A DNA stretch of 64,000 bases from Caenimonas aquaedulcis (GCF_015831345.1 NZ_JADWYS010000001.1:754118-818117), one strand, 5' to 3'; positions 9,535 to 18,742 are shown, counted from the first letter of the stretch. Made by a program: numbers and translations. The notes: generated by a model from the letters alone, not told the origin.

Positions 9535-11055
9535 ATGACACTCTCTTTCGACTCCGTGGGCGTGGTCGGCGCGGGCGCGATGGGCCGCGGCATCGCGCAG
9601 ATCGCCGCGCAGGCCGGCAGCACCGTCCACCTCTACGACACGCAGCCGCAGGCCGTCGCCAAGGCGCGCGACGAGATCTTTTCGCAATGGGACAGGCAGC
9701 TCGAGAAGGGCCGCTTGGACGCACAGCAGGTGCAGGCCTGCAAACAGCGCCTGCTGACCTCGGATTCGCTCCAGGCCCTGTCGACGTGCGCCCTCGTGAT
9801 CGAAGCCGTGGTGGAGCGGCTCGACGTGAAGAAGTCCCTCTTCGCCGAACTCGAAGGCGTCGTCGATGCGTCGGCCGTGCTCGCGACCAACACGTCGTCG
9901 CTGTCCGTCACCGCCATTGCCGCCGGGATGAAGCATCCCGCCCGCTTTGCCGGCTACCACTTCTTCAACCCCGTGCCGCTCATGAAGGTGGTGGAGGTGA
10001 TCGCCGGGCTCAAGACGGACGCGGCAGTCTGCGAGCGGCTCGCCGCGTACGCGCGCGACATGGGCCACACGCCCGTGCAGGCGCAGGACACGCCCGGCTT
10101 CATCGTCAACCACGCGGGCCGCGCCTACGGCACCGAAGCGCTGCGCATCGTCGGCGAAGGCGTCGCGGATTTCGCGACGATCGACCGCATCCTGCGCGAC
10201 CAAGTCGGCTTCAAGCTCGGCCCCTTCGAGTTGATGGACCTCACGGCGCTGGACGTGTCGCATCCGGTGATGGAGTCGATCTACCGCCAGTACTACGATG
10301 AGCCGCGCTACCGCCCGAGCGTCATCACGGCGCAGCGCCTCGCGGGCGGCGTCGTCGGACGCAAGGTTGGCGAAGGCTTCTACCGCTACACCGGTGGCAA
10401 GGCGCAGATCACGCCCGAAGGCGCCGCGCCGCAGGTCGACGAGATGCCGCCCGTGTGGGTCTCCACGCGCGCCGCGCGCCGCTCCGAACTCCTGCAATTG
10501 CTCAAGGACCTGGGCGCGAAGATCGAGACCGGGCAGTCGCCCTCCGCACAGGCTTTGACCTTTGTGGCGCCGCTGGGCTTCGACGTGACGACCGTCGCCG
10601 TCGTCGAACGTCTCGACCCGGCGCGCACCGTCGGGATCGACATGCTGGTGGAGGACGCCGCGACGAAACGCCGCGTGATCGCCACCAATCCCGCGACCCG
10701 CACGGACATGCGCGACGCCGCCCACGCCCTGCTGTCGCGCGACGGCAAGCCCGTGAGCGTCATCCGCGACTCCGCCGGCTTCGTGACGCAGCGCGTCGTC
10801 GCCTGCATCGTCAACATCGCCTCGGACATCTGCCAGCAGCGCATCTGCAGCCCGGCCGATCTCGAAACCGCTGTCACGCTGGGGCTCGGCTACCCGATGG
10901 GCCCGCTCGCCATGGGTAACCGCTGGGGGCCGGACAGCATCCTCGAGGTGCTGTTCAACATGCAGACGGTGTACGGCGATCCGCGTTATCGTCCGAGCCC
11001 CTGGCTGCGGCGCCGCGGCGCCATCGGCCTGTCGCTGCTGCACGAGGAATCCTGA
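9535..11055 (+). CDS. 3-hydroxyacyl-CoA dehydrogenase (PaaH/PaaC type)
   Basis: NAD-dependent oxidation of 3-hydroxyacyl-CoA to 3-ketoacyl-CoA. The 506-residue protein has the N-terminal Rossmann motif GVVGAGAMGRGIAQ, the family signature starting DTPGFIVNHAGRAYG near residue 185, and a second, related C-terminal domain with the repeat-like segment DSAGFVTQRVVACIV. This two-domain layout and length match the dehydrogenase of the phenylacetate pathway and relatives. The enoyl-CoA hydratase gene follows six bases later, so the pair likely acts in one beta-oxidation-like step. No other paa genes are in the window, so the physiological substrate is uncertain. Confidence 0.9.
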   Translation: MTLSFDSVGVVGAGAMGRGIAQIAAQAGSTVHLYDTQPQAVAKARDEIFSQWDRQLEKGRLDAQQVQACKQRLLTSDSLQALSTCALVIEAVVERLDVKKSLFAELEGVVDASAVLATNTSSLSVTAIAAGMKHPARFAGYHFFNPVPLMKVVEVIAGLKTDAAVCERLAAYARDMGHTPVQAQDTPGFIVNHAGRAYGTEALRIVGEGVADFATIDRILRDQVGFKLGPFELMDLTALDVSHPVMESIYRQYYDEPRYRPSVITAQRLAGGVVGRKVGEGFYRYTGGKAQITPEGAAPQVDEMPPVWVSTRAARRSELLQLLKDLGAKIETGQSPSAQALTFVAPLGFDVTTVAVVERLDPARTVGIDMLVEDAATKRRVIATNPATRTDMRDAAHALLSRDGKPVSVIRDSAGFVTQRVVACIVNIASDICQQRICSPADLETAVTLGLGYPMGPLAMGNRWGPDSILEVLFNMQTVYGDPRYRPSPWLRRRGAIGLSLLHEES

Positions 11056-11061
11056 CCCGCC

Positions 11062-11841
11062 ATGACGTCCGAACTCAAGAGCACCACCCAGGGCCGCACC
11101 ATGGTGCTGGCCATCAGCAACCCGGACCAGCGCAACGCCCTCAGCCCCGAGATGTACGCGGCGGGCGTCGAGGCGCTCAGCGTCGCCGAATCGAATCCGG
11201 AAGTCCGCTCGGTCATCCTGACCGGGGAAGGCAGCATGTTCTGCGCCGGCGGCAACCTGCAGCGGCTGCTGTCCAACCGCCAGCAGCCGCCGGAGGTGCA
11301 GGCGCAGTCGGTGGAAGCGCTGCACGGATGGGTCGAGGCGATCCGCACGTTTCCCAAGCCGGTGATCGCCGCGGTCGAGGGCGCCGCCGCCGGCGCGGGT
11401 TTCTCGCTCGCGCTCGCCTGCGACTTCATCGTCGCCGCGCAGGACGCCATCTTCGTCATGGCCTACAGCACGGTGGGCTTGTCGCCCGACGCCGGCGCGA
11501 CCTGGAGCCTCGCACGCGCGCTGCCCCGCCAGCTCGCCAGCGAATTGCTGATGGGTGCCGAGCGCATCGGCGCCGCGCGTCTGCATGAGCTGGGCATCGT
11601 CAATCGGGTGTCCGCTCCCGGTGCGGCACTGGAAGAGGCGTTCGCGCTGACGCAGCGGCTGAACGAACGCGCCCCCAATGCCCTGGCCAGCATCAAGGAG
11701 CTGCTCAGCGATGCCGCGGGCGCCACGCTCAGCCACCACCTCGGCGACGAGCGCGACCATTTCGTTCGAAACCTGCATCACGCCAACGCCGGTGTCGGCA
11801 TCGCCGCGTTCCTCGCCCGGGAAAAACCGCGCTACGAGTGA
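11062..11841 (+). CDS. Enoyl-CoA hydratase/isomerase family protein (oxepin-CoA-hydrolase-like)
   Basis: Crotonase-fold protein of 259 residues. The oxyanion-hole segments are visible as FCAGGNLQRL and VEGAAAGAGFSLALACDF. It resembles Burkholderiales proteins named enoyl-CoA hydratase or 'oxepin-CoA hydrolase, alternative type'. That name is recalled, not checked. It is six bases downstream of the 3-hydroxyacyl-CoA dehydrogenase gene, which supports a hydration-oxidation pair in aromatic or fatty acyl-CoA breakdown. The exact substrate remains open. Confidence 0.85.
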   Translation: MTSELKSTTQGRTMVLAISNPDQRNALSPEMYAAGVEALSVAESNPEVRSVILTGEGSMFCAGGNLQRLLSNRQQPPEVQAQSVEALHGWVEAIRTFPKPVIAAVEGAAAGAGFSLALACDFIVAAQDAIFVMAYSTVGLSPDAGATWSLARALPRQLASELLMGAERIGAARLHELGIVNRVSAPGAALEEAFALTQRLNERAPNALASIKELLSDAAGATLSHHLGDERDHFVRNLHHANAGVGIAAFLAREKPRYE

Positions 11842-11922
11842 CGCACGGGGGACAACCCCGTTGTTTTCGCGGGGCCCCACACGCGACAATGGCCATGGAA
11901 CCAGTCACTTGCAAGACAGCCC

Positions 11923-12645
11923 ATGGACGACCCCATTCTTACCATCGAAGAACGAGAGGCGATCAATACCGGTCGCTGGTTTTCCGCGTTGTCGCCTTCC
12001 CTGCGGCACGACATTCTTCGATGCGCCTACGTCAAACGGTACAAGGACGGCGAACTGATCTGCGCCCGCGGCGACGCGGCCGACGAGTGGAGCGCGGTCG
12101 CGCGCGGCGCGGTGCGGGTGAGCTCCACCTCGATCACGGGCAAGCAGGTGACGCTCACGTACGTGGAGCCGGGCATCTGGTTCGGCGACGTCGCGATTTT
12201 CGACGGCGACCGCCGCACGCACGATGCCTATGCGCACGGCGACACCACGATGCTGTCGGTCTCGCGCGGCGACCTGCGCAAGATCCTCACGCAGCACGTC
12301 GAGCTGTACGAAGCGCTGTTGCGGCTGCACGCGCGCCGCATCCGCCAGCTGTTCGGGCTGGTGGAAGACCTGAACACCCTGCCGCTGCGCGCGCGCCTGG
12401 CCAAGCAATTGAGCCACCTGGTGCGCAGCTACGGCGTGCCGTCGCTGTCCGATGGGCGCGAGGTGCGCATCGGCCTGCAGCTGGCGCAGGAAGAACTCGC
12501 GCAGCTGCTGGGCGCGTCGCGCCAGCGCGTGAACCAGGAATTGAAGGCGATGGAGCGCGAGGAAGTGATCCGCATCGAGCCGGGCGGGCTCGTCGTGCGC
12601 AACCGCGAAGCGCTGCTTCGAATCATCGACACGGATGTGGCATGA
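11923..12645 (+). CDS. Crp/Fnr family transcriptional regulator
   Basis: A 240-residue regulator with an N-terminal cyclic-nucleotide-binding-like beta-roll (about 20-140), a dimerisation helix, and a C-terminal winged helix with the recognition segment LAQEELAQLLGASRQRVNQEL near 185-205. No Fnr-type cysteine cluster is seen, so it is not an oxygen-sensing Fnr. It lies between the enoyl-CoA hydratase gene and the kinase/acyl-CoA dehydrogenase pair and could control either. The ligand is unknown. Confidence 0.88.
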   Translation: MDDPILTIEEREAINTGRWFSALSPSLRHDILRCAYVKRYKDGELICARGDAADEWSAVARGAVRVSSTSITGKQVTLTYVEPGIWFGDVAIFDGDRRTHDAYAHGDTTMLSVSRGDLRKILTQHVELYEALLRLHARRIRQLFGLVEDLNTLPLRARLAKQLSHLVRSYGVPSLSDGREVRIGLQLAQEELAQLLGASRQRVNQELKAMEREEVIRIEPGGLVVRNREALLRIIDTDVA

Positions 12646-12703
12646 GCCCCGCACGGCCGCCCGAAGGGGCTCGCACCGCAGTGCGCAGCACGCAGGTTTC
12701 CAA

Positions 12704-13804
12704 ATGAACTACGACCACTTCATCGGCACCCGGCCGGTTTCCGACAAGCACGCGTTCGACACCGCCGCACTGACGGCCTGGCTGGAGAAAAACCTCGAAG
12801 GATTCGCCGGTCCGCTGACGGTGGAGATGTTCAAGGGCGGGCAGTCCAACCCCACGTACAAGCTCGTTACGCCCAAGCAAAGCTACGTAATGCGCGCCAA
12901 GCCGGGGCCGGTGGCCAAACTGCTGCCGTCGGCCCATGCGATCGAGCGTGAATTCGCGGTGATGCGCGGCCTGTACGGCACCGACGTCCCGGTGCCCCGC
13001 ATGTATTGCCTGTGCGAGGACGAATCCGTCATCGGCCGCGCGTTCTACATCATGGAGTGCATGGAAGGCCGCGTGATCTGGGACCAGGCACTGCCCGGCA
13101 TGACACCCGCCCAGCGCGGCGAGATCTACGACGAGATGAATCGCGTCATCTCCGCGCTGCACACGGTGAAATTCGCGGACCGCGGCCTGGCGGCGTACGG
13201 AAAGCCGGGTAATTACTTCGACCGCCAGATCGGCCGCTGGAGCAAGCAGTACAAGGCGTCCGCCGACGGCGCGGGCCCCATGAGCCAGCCCATCCCGGAG
13301 ATGGAAGAACTCGTCGCCTGGCTGCCCGCGCACATCCCGGCGGCGGCGCGCGACGAAAGCAAGGTGTCCATCGTGCACGGCGACTTCCGGCTGGACAACC
13401 TGATGTTCCACGCGACCGAGCCGCGCGTGATCGCGGTGCTCGACTGGGAGCTCTCCACCCTGGGGCATCCGCTCGCCGACTTCAGCTACCACTGCATGGC
13501 CTGGCACATCCCGCACAGCCAGGCACGGGGCATCGGCGGGCTGGACTATGCGGCGCTGGGCATCCCCACGGAAGACGACTACATCCGCCGCTACTGCGAG
13601 CGCACCGGCCTCACGACACCGGCCGAATTGCGCGCGGACTGGAACTTCTACATGGCCTACAACCTGTTCCGCATCGCCGCGATCCTGCAGGGGATCGCCA
13701 AGCGCGTCGAGGCAGGCACGGCGTCGAGCGCACAGGCGGCCGCCAACGCCGCGGGCGCCAAGCCGATGGCGCAACTCGCCTGGCAGTTCGCCCAGAAGGC
13801 CTGA
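12704..13804 (+). CDS. APH-fold phosphotransferase (ACAD10/11 kinase-like)
   Basis: A 366-residue kinase-like protein of the aminoglycoside phosphotransferase fold. The catalytic loop HGDFRLDN is at residues 225-232 and the metal-binding DWE at 247-249; the N-lobe has the Gly-rich loop FKGGQSNPTYKL. The family does not generally confer drug resistance. The close neighbour downstream is an acyl-CoA dehydrogenase, the same two domains that are fused in mammalian ACAD10 and ACAD11, which degrade 4-hydroxyacyl-CoAs through a phosphorylated intermediate. A similar role here is an inference. ATG 12704 is chosen over upstream codons because it begins the family-like N-terminus. Confidence 0.85.
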   Translation: MNYDHFIGTRPVSDKHAFDTAALTAWLEKNLEGFAGPLTVEMFKGGQSNPTYKLVTPKQSYVMRAKPGPVAKLLPSAHAIEREFAVMRGLYGTDVPVPRMYCLCEDESVIGRAFYIMECMEGRVIWDQALPGMTPAQRGEIYDEMNRVISALHTVKFADRGLAAYGKPGNYFDRQIGRWSKQYKASADGAGPMSQPIPEMEELVAWLPAHIPAAARDESKVSIVHGDFRLDNLMFHATEPRVIAVLDWELSTLGHPLADFSYHCMAWHIPHSQARGIGGLDYAALGIPTEDDYIRRYCERTGLTTPAELRADWNFYMAYNLFRIAAILQGIAKRVEAGTASSAQAAANAAGAKPMAQLAWQFAQKA

Positions 13805-13846
13805 GCCGCCGCACCGCCCCATCACCGATTTACCCAAGGAAGACAC

Positions 13847-15121
13847 ATGGACTTCGAATACTCCCCCAAGACACGCGAACTGCAGGCCAAGCTGCTGAAG
13901 TTCATGGACGACTACATCTACCCTGCGGAGAAGGACTACGAAGCCGAGATGCTCGCCAACACGCAGGCGGGCAAACGCTGGAGCGCCCTGCAGACCGTGG
14001 AGAAGCTGAAGGTGCAGGCCCGGAAGGCCGGGCTCTGGAACCTCTTCCTGCCGGTGGACAGCGCCTCGGCTTCGGGGTACGAGGGCGCGGGCCTCACGAA
14101 CCAGGAATACGCGCCGCTCGCCGAGATCATGGGCCGCGTGCCATGGGCGAGCGAAGCCTTCAACTGCTCGGCCCCGGACACCGGCAACATGGAGACGATC
14201 GCGCGCTACGGCTCGGAGGCGATCAAGGCGCGCTGGCTGAAGCCCCTGCTGGAAGGCCAGATCCGCTCGGCCTTCGCGATGACCGAGCCGGAAGTCGCGT
14301 CCTCGGACGCGACCAACATCAGCACGCGCATCGAGCGCCAGGGCGACGAATACGTCATCAACGGCCATAAGTGGTGGATCTCCGGCGCGGCCGACCCGCG
14401 CTGCGCCGTGTTCATCACCATGGGCAAGACCGACCCGGAAGCCCCGCGCCATTCGCAGCAGAGCATGGTGATCGTGCCGGCGGACGCCAAGGGCATCCGC
14501 ATCGTGCGCCCGCTGACTGTCTTCGGCTACGACGACGCGCCGCACGGCCACGTCGAGATGTATTTCGAGAACGTCCGCGTCCCCGTGGACAACATCCTGC
14601 TCGGCGAGGGCCGCGGCTTCGAGATCGCGCAAGGGCGCCTGGGCCCGGGTCGCATCCACCACTGCATGCGCCTCATCGGCCTGGCCGAGCGCGCGCTCGA
14701 GCTGATGTGCCGCCGCTCGCTGGCGCGCGTCGCATTTGGCAAGACGGTGGCGCAGCAGACGGTGACGCAGGAGCGCATCGCGGAAGCCCGCTGCAAGATC
14801 GACATGGCGCGCCTGCTCACGCTCAAGGCGGCGTGGCTGATGGACGTGGCCGGAAACAAGGTCGCCAAGAACGAGATCGCGATGATCAAGGTGGTCGCGC
14901 CGACGATGGCGTGCCAGGTGATCGACTGGGCCATGCAGGCGCATGGCGGCGGCGGCGTCAGCGGGGACTTCCCCCTGGCCTCGGCCTATGCCGGCGCGCG
15001 CACGCTGCGCTTCGCGGACGGCCCGGATGAGGTGCACCGCAATGCGATCGCGAAGTGGGAGCTCGGCAAGTACGGCGCCTACGGCGCGGACGCGCAGGTG
15101 CCCATCACCCGCGGCTCCTGA
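13847..15121 (+). CDS. Acyl-CoA dehydrogenase family protein (ACAD10/11-like)
   Basis: FAD flavoenzyme of 424 residues with the helical N-terminal, beta middle and helical C-terminal acyl-CoA dehydrogenase domains. Recognisable segments are [16 protein letters not shown] (flavin and substrate loop), the [15 protein letters not shown] motif, and [16 protein letters not shown] at the C-terminus. The longer N-terminus and the GPDEVH end are typical of the ACAD11-like subgroup. It lies 42 bases after the APH kinase gene with a good ribosome site (AAGGAAG). The two products probably act on the same acyl-CoA; which one is unknown. Confidence 0.92.
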   Translation: MDFEYSPKTRELQAKLLKFMDDYIYPAEKDYEAEMLANTQAGKRWSALQTVEKLKVQARKAGLWNLFLPVDSASASGYEGAGLTNQEYAPLAEIMGRVPWASEAFNCSAPDTGNMETIARYGSEAIKARWLKPLLEGQIRSAFAMTEPEVASSDATNISTRIERQGDEYVINGHKWWISGAADPRCAVFITMGKTDPEAPRHSQQSMVIVPADAKGIRIVRPLTVFGYDDAPHGHVEMYFENVRVPVDNILLGEGRGFEIAQGRLGPGRIHHCMRLIGLAERALELMCRRSLARVAFGKTVAQQTVTQERIAEARCKIDMARLLTLKAAWLMDVAGNKVAKNEIAMIKVVAPTMACQVIDWAMQAHGGGGVSGDFPLASAYAGARTLRFADGPDEVHRNAIAKWELGKYGAYGADAQVPITRGS

Positions 15122-15125
15122 CGCG

Positions 15126-15806
15126 CTAGCGCCGGAAGGTACCCAGGGCCGACTCGCAGGCGGTCGTGAAGATCAGCGAGGCGTGCTGCAGCGTGGCGAT
15201 GTCGGCCGGGGTGTACTCCATGCGCAGGTAGGCCTTGCCGTTCATCAGCAGCACCATGAACGGAACCTCGGCGCTGGGCCCCGGCTTGGGCCACTGGAGC
15301 GCCAGGTGCGCGAGCGAATCGCCGATCCACGCCATGGCGTTCTCGCGGCGGTCGGTGAGCACGCTGTAGCGTTCCCAGAACTCGCGCGGCAGCCCTTCCC
15401 AACCCACTTCCTGGAACATGGCCAGCCAGCGCATCTCCTCCGGGAGGCTGCTGTCCACCGAGGTCTGCAGGTTGTCCGTGTAGATCTGGTAAGCGCGCTT
15501 TTCGAGCGCTTCCTTGAGCGCGCGGTTCATGATCAGGATCGCGACGTTCTCGTCGATACCGAGCTCACCGCGCGCCCGCACTTCCTCGCCGAGGATGTAG
15601 TTGCGCGTCGGGCGGCCCAGCTGAATGCGCCAGGGCCGGCCGCCGATCTTGCCTTCGAGCGCGATGCCCTGGTTGGCGCCATCGACCGAAAAGGCAAAGC
15701 CCTGGGTGCCGGCCCATTCGGAGACGGGGCCGTGCGACAGCTGGGACGGGGGACCTTCGGCGTCCCTGGACCCGCGGGAGAAGGCTTTTTTGATGCGCTC
15801 GAACAT
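15126..15806 (-). CDS. Conserved protein of unknown function
   Basis: I do not recognise the family of this 226-residue protein. It starts MFERIKKAFSRG, a short amphipathic basic helix, then a Ser/Pro linker, then a mixed alpha/beta domain. It contains no signal peptide, membrane helix or obvious catalytic motif. Conserved-looking features are several Trp-containing segments (WERYSVLTDRRENAMAWIGD). It is convergent with the acyl-CoA dehydrogenase gene (stops four bases apart) and divergent from the GST gene. Codon use looks like that of its neighbours, so it is probably a real, clade-restricted gene. Confidence 0.7.
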   Translation of the reverse strand: MFERIKKAFSRGSRDAEGPPSQLSHGPVSEWAGTQGFAFSVDGANQGIALEGKIGGRPWRIQLGRPTRNYILGEEVRARGELGIDENVAILIMNRALKEALEKRAYQIYTDNLQTSVDSSLPEEMRWLAMFQEVGWEGLPREFWERYSVLTDRRENAMAWIGDSLAHLALQWPKPGPSAEVPFMVLLMNGKAYLRMEYTPADIATLQHASLIFTTACESALGTFRR

Positions 15807-15861
15807 ACTGCGTGCGATTCACCTAAAGTGCCATTATCAGTAAAACACGTGAAGGAGCTCC

Positions 15862-16554
15862 ATGATCGATGCGTATTCGTGGGCTACGCCCAACGGGCAC
15901 AAGGTTCACATCATGCTGGAGGAGTGCGGCCTGCCCTATAAGGCGATCCCGGTGGACATCGGCGCCGGCGACCAGTTCAAGCCCGACTTCCTGAAGATCA
16001 GCCCGAACAACAAGATTCCGGCCATCGTGGACCCCGATGGCCCGGACGGCAAGCCCATCTCGGTGTTCGAGTCCGGCGCGATCCTCGTGTACCTGGCCGC
16101 CAAGACGGGCAAGTTCCTCCCCCGGGGCGACCGCGAAAAGTTCGAGGTGCTGGAGTGGCTGATGTTCCAGATGGGCGGCGTCGGCCCGATGCTCGGCCAG
16201 GCGCACCACTTTCGCGGCTACGCGCCCGAGAAGATCACCTATGCGATCGACCGGTACACCAATGAGGCGAAGCGCCTGTACGGCGTCATCGACCGGCGGC
16301 TCGCGCAGAGCCCGTGGCTGGGCGGCAAGGAATATTCGATCGCCGACATCGCGACCTTCCCCTGGCTGCGCAGCTGGGAGCGCCAGGGCATCGTCATCAC
16401 CGACTACCCGCACCTGAAGAAGTGGTTCGACACCATCGCCGCGCGTCCGGCCGTGAAGCGCGGGGTGGAGGTGCTGGCGGGAATGCGCAAGCCGATCACG
16501 GACGAGAAGGCGCGCGAAGTGCTGTTCGGCAAGACGCAGTACGAGCGGCGGTGA
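15862..16554 (+). CDS. Glutathione S-transferase family protein (YfcG/Ure2p-like)
   Basis: A 230-residue protein with an N-terminal thioredoxin-like domain and an all-helical C-terminal domain. The N-terminal sequence AYSWATPNGHKV places Thr9 and Asn11 at the positions that contact glutathione in E. coli YfcG, and FESGAI provides the glutathione-binding Glu-Ser. This group acts as a disulfide-bond reductase rather than a classical conjugating enzyme. The ribosome site GAAGGAG precedes ATG 15862. It is a single-gene unit facing the tRNA genes. Confidence 0.88.
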   Translation: MIDAYSWATPNGHKVHIMLEECGLPYKAIPVDIGAGDQFKPDFLKISPNNKIPAIVDPDGPDGKPISVFESGAILVYLAAKTGKFLPRGDREKFEVLEWLMFQMGGVGPMLGQAHHFRGYAPEKITYAIDRYTNEAKRLYGVIDRRLAQSPWLGGKEYSIADIATFPWLRSWERQGIVITDYPHLKKWFDTIAARPAVKRGVEVLAGMRKPITDEKAREVLFGKTQYERR

Positions 16555-16571
16555 GCGTGCGTCGGAAGGGG

Positions 16572-16648
16572 TGGCCTGCCCGGAGGGAATCGAACCCCCG
16601 ACAACTTGCTTAGAAGGCAAGTGCTCTATCCAACTGAGCTACGGGCAG
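16572..16648 (-). tRNA. tRNA-Arg (UCU)
   Basis: A full cloverleaf reads on the minus strand. The acceptor stem CTGCCCG/CGGGCAG is perfect, the D-stem is GCTC/GAGC, the anticodon stem is CTTGC/GCAAG with loop CTTCTAA (anticodon TCT), and the T-arm is GGGGG TTCGATT CCCTC (one mismatch). CCA is encoded. It reads AGA codons, rare in this GC-rich genome. Confidence 0.97.
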
Positions 16649-16657
16649 CGGATGGAC

Positions 16658-16679
16658 AAAAGGCCCCGAGGGGCCTTTG
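16658..16679 (-). terminator. GC-rich hairpin between tRNA-Pro and tRNA-Arg
   Basis: A perfect nine-pair stem AAAGGCCCC/GGGGCCTTT with a two-base loop lies between the two tRNA genes. The T-run on the minus strand is only four bases, so termination after tRNA-Pro may be partial; it could also be a processing signal. Confidence 0.5.
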
Positions 16680-16685
16680 TTGTTC

Positions 16686-16762
<77 letters not shown>

Positions 16763-16823
16763 ACAGCCCGCATTCTAGCCGGTGGGGGCTCCGCCACCCG
16801 GCCCTCCCCTACACTCGGCCCCC

Positions 16824-17276
16824 ATGCGCCCCCTCTTCCGTGCCGCTGCCTGGCTGGTGTTGCCCCTCGCGGCGCTCCTGTTCGCGCAGTGGCCGCTGCG
16901 GGACCTCGTCCAGGCCTACTCGCGGCAAGCGAACGACTTTGCGCAGGTTCTCTTCGCGGTGTACATGGCCTTCGCGGTGAGCGCGGCCGGCCGCGACGGC
17001 GTGCACCTCGCGGCCGCGCACGCGCCCGCTGAGCAGCCCACCGCCCCTTCCCGCTGGCGCGCCTGGGCGCTCTTCGCATGCACCGCGCCCTGGGCGCTCT
17101 TCCTGCTGTGGAGCTCGGCTGCGTCGACGTGGCAGTCGGTGCGCCAGCTGGAACACTTCGGCGAAACGCTGAACCCGGGCTTCTTCCTCATCAAGCTGTC
17201 ACTGTGGGCGCTGGCGGCGCTGGTGCTCGCCGACGCCGTGCGCAGTCTCGTTCGTCCCGCCGGGGACCGCGCATGA
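16824..17276 (+). CDS. TRAP transporter small permease (DctQ-like)
   Basis: A 150-residue membrane protein with four hydrophobic segments, the layout of the small (DctQ) subunit of TRAP transporters. ATG 16824 is preferred because it starts directly before the first helix. Its stop overlaps the ATG of the large permease (ATGA at 17273), a normal dctQ-dctM arrangement. Sequence resemblance of DctQ proteins is weak, so the call rests largely on context. Confidence 0.78.
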   Translation: MRPLFRAAAWLVLPLAALLFAQWPLRDLVQAYSRQANDFAQVLFAVYMAFAVSAAGRDGVHLAAAHAPAEQPTAPSRWRAWALFACTAPWALFLLWSSAASTWQSVRQLEHFGETLNPGFFLIKLSLWALAALVLADAVRSLVRPAGDRA

Positions 17277-18739
17277 ACGCGGTCGGCCTCGCGATGCTAT
17301 TGGTGCTGGGCGTGACGATCGTCGCCACGGGTTTGCCGGTGTGGGCCTTGCTGGTCGGCGTGGCCGGCGCCTTCGCCGCGACGGGCCTCGCAGCGGGCAC
17401 CTTCGACGCAGGAATCCTCTCGGCGCTGGGGCCGCGCATCGTCAACCTGCTGGAGCATGACCTGTTGCAGGCGCTGCCCCTGTACGTGTTCGTGGGCGTG
17501 CTGCTGCAGCGTGTCGCCATCGCCGACGCGCTCTTCGCATCCGCCGCGCGGCTCCTGCGCCGCACCGGCGCCGGCACGCCGCTCGCCGCGCTGGCGGTGG
17601 GCACGCTCGTCGCCCCGATGAACGGCTCGGTGGCGTCGAGTTCCGCCTTGCTCGGGCGGCTGGTGGCGCCGCGGCTCGCCGGCGTCGAACCCGCCCGCGC
17701 GATCACGCTGGTGAGCGTGGCCGCAACGATCGGCGTCGTCGTGCCGCCGTCCCTCGTGCTGATCCTGCTGGGCGACGCGATGCTGCGCGCGCATACCGAG
17801 GCCAGCAACCTGCCCGGCTTCACGCTCGGTACGCAACGCATCGTCAACACGCAGGACATCCTCCATGCCGCGCTGCTCCCGGCCGCAGTGCTGCTGGCCC
17901 TGTGGGCGCTGGTCGCGTGGCTGCGCGCGCGGCCACCTGCATCAACCGATGCAGCCGCACCGGTGTCGCGCATGCAAGTCTTCCAGGCGGCGACGACCGC
18001 CTTGGTCATCGTGCTGCTGCTGGGCGGCGTCTTCGTCGGCAAGCTGTTCGCGGTGGAGGCCGCCGCGATGGGCGGGTGCCTGCTGGCGGTGGTCACGCTG
18101 GTCACGCGCGCCCTCGACCGCGCCCAGTGGGAGTCCGTGCTGCGCGACACGCTGGCACTCAGTGGCGCCCTGTTCGCGCTGCTCGTGGGCGCGACCACGT
18201 TCAGCCTGGTCTTTCGCGTGTTCGGCACCGACAAGCTGCTCGCGCAATGGGTGTTGGCATCGCCGCTGCCCGCACCGGCGACAGCCGCCGCCGTGCTCTT
18301 GCTCGTGGCCCTGTGCGCGTGGGTGCTCGACGCGTTCGAGATGATCTTCGTGATCATCCCCATCGTCGCGCCGCTCCTGATCGTGCAGCTCGGTGACGCG
18401 CAGCAGGTCGCGGTGCTGCTGCTGCTTGTCCTGCAATTGAGTTTTCTCGTGCCGCCGATGGGCTATGCGGTGCTGATGGCGCGGACGCGTTCGGGGCTGC
18501 CCCGCGTGGGCACGGGCGCCCTGCTGCGTTCGCTGTCACCCTTCATGGCGGCGCAGGTCGTCGTGCTGGGGTTGGTGTTCGCGTGGCCGCGCGCGGTGCA
18601 TCTGCTCGACCCGGCCGTCGTCGCCGTACCGGCGGACGCGCCTGTGCCGTCGGAGCAGGATGTCGTGCGGCAGATGGAAGAGATGTCGCGGCAGCAGGAG
18701 CCCGAAGCGCAGCCTCCTGCCGATGCCGCGAGCAAATAG
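17273..18739 (+). CDS. TRAP transporter large permease (DctM-like)
   Basis: Membrane subunit (488 residues, about 12 helices) that carries out sodium-coupled uptake of organic acids in TRAP systems. Family features include GTLVAPMNGSVASSSALLGR, where other DctMs have a similar small-residue helix, and a C-terminal VPPMGYAVLMAR segment. A hydrophilic, Glu/Gln-rich tail follows the last helix. The periplasmic binding protein (DctP) that normally completes the system is not adjacent. The gene ends three bases before the convergent boxB stop. The substrate is unknown. Confidence 0.88.
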   Translation: MNAVGLAMLLVLGVTIVATGLPVWALLVGVAGAFAATGLAAGTFDAGILSALGPRIVNLLEHDLLQALPLYVFVGVLLQRVAIADALFASAARLLRRTGAGTPLAALAVGTLVAPMNGSVASSSALLGRLVAPRLAGVEPARAITLVSVAATIGVVVPPSLVLILLGDAMLRAHTEASNLPGFTLGTQRIVNTQDILHAALLPAAVLLALWALVAWLRARPPASTDAAAPVSRMQVFQAATTALVIVLLLGGVFVGKLFAVEAAAMGGCLLAVVTLVTRALDRAQWESVLRDTLALSGALFALLVGATTFSLVFRVFGTDKLLAQWVLASPLPAPATAAAVLLLVALCAWVLDAFEMIFVIIPIVAPLLIVQLGDAQQVAVLLLLVLQLSFLVPPMGYAVLMARTRSGLPRVGTGALLRSLSPFMAAQVVVLGLVFAWPRAVHLLDPAVVAVPADAPVPSEQDVVRQMEEMSRQQEPEAQPPADAASK

Positions 18740-18742
18740 CGC

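Noticed and set aside
8317..11889. A 1190-codon open frame on the minus strand
   Set aside because: It lies opposite the MFS, dehydrogenase and hydratase genes, is rich in His/Arg/Gly as antisense frames in GC-rich DNA are, and matches no family.
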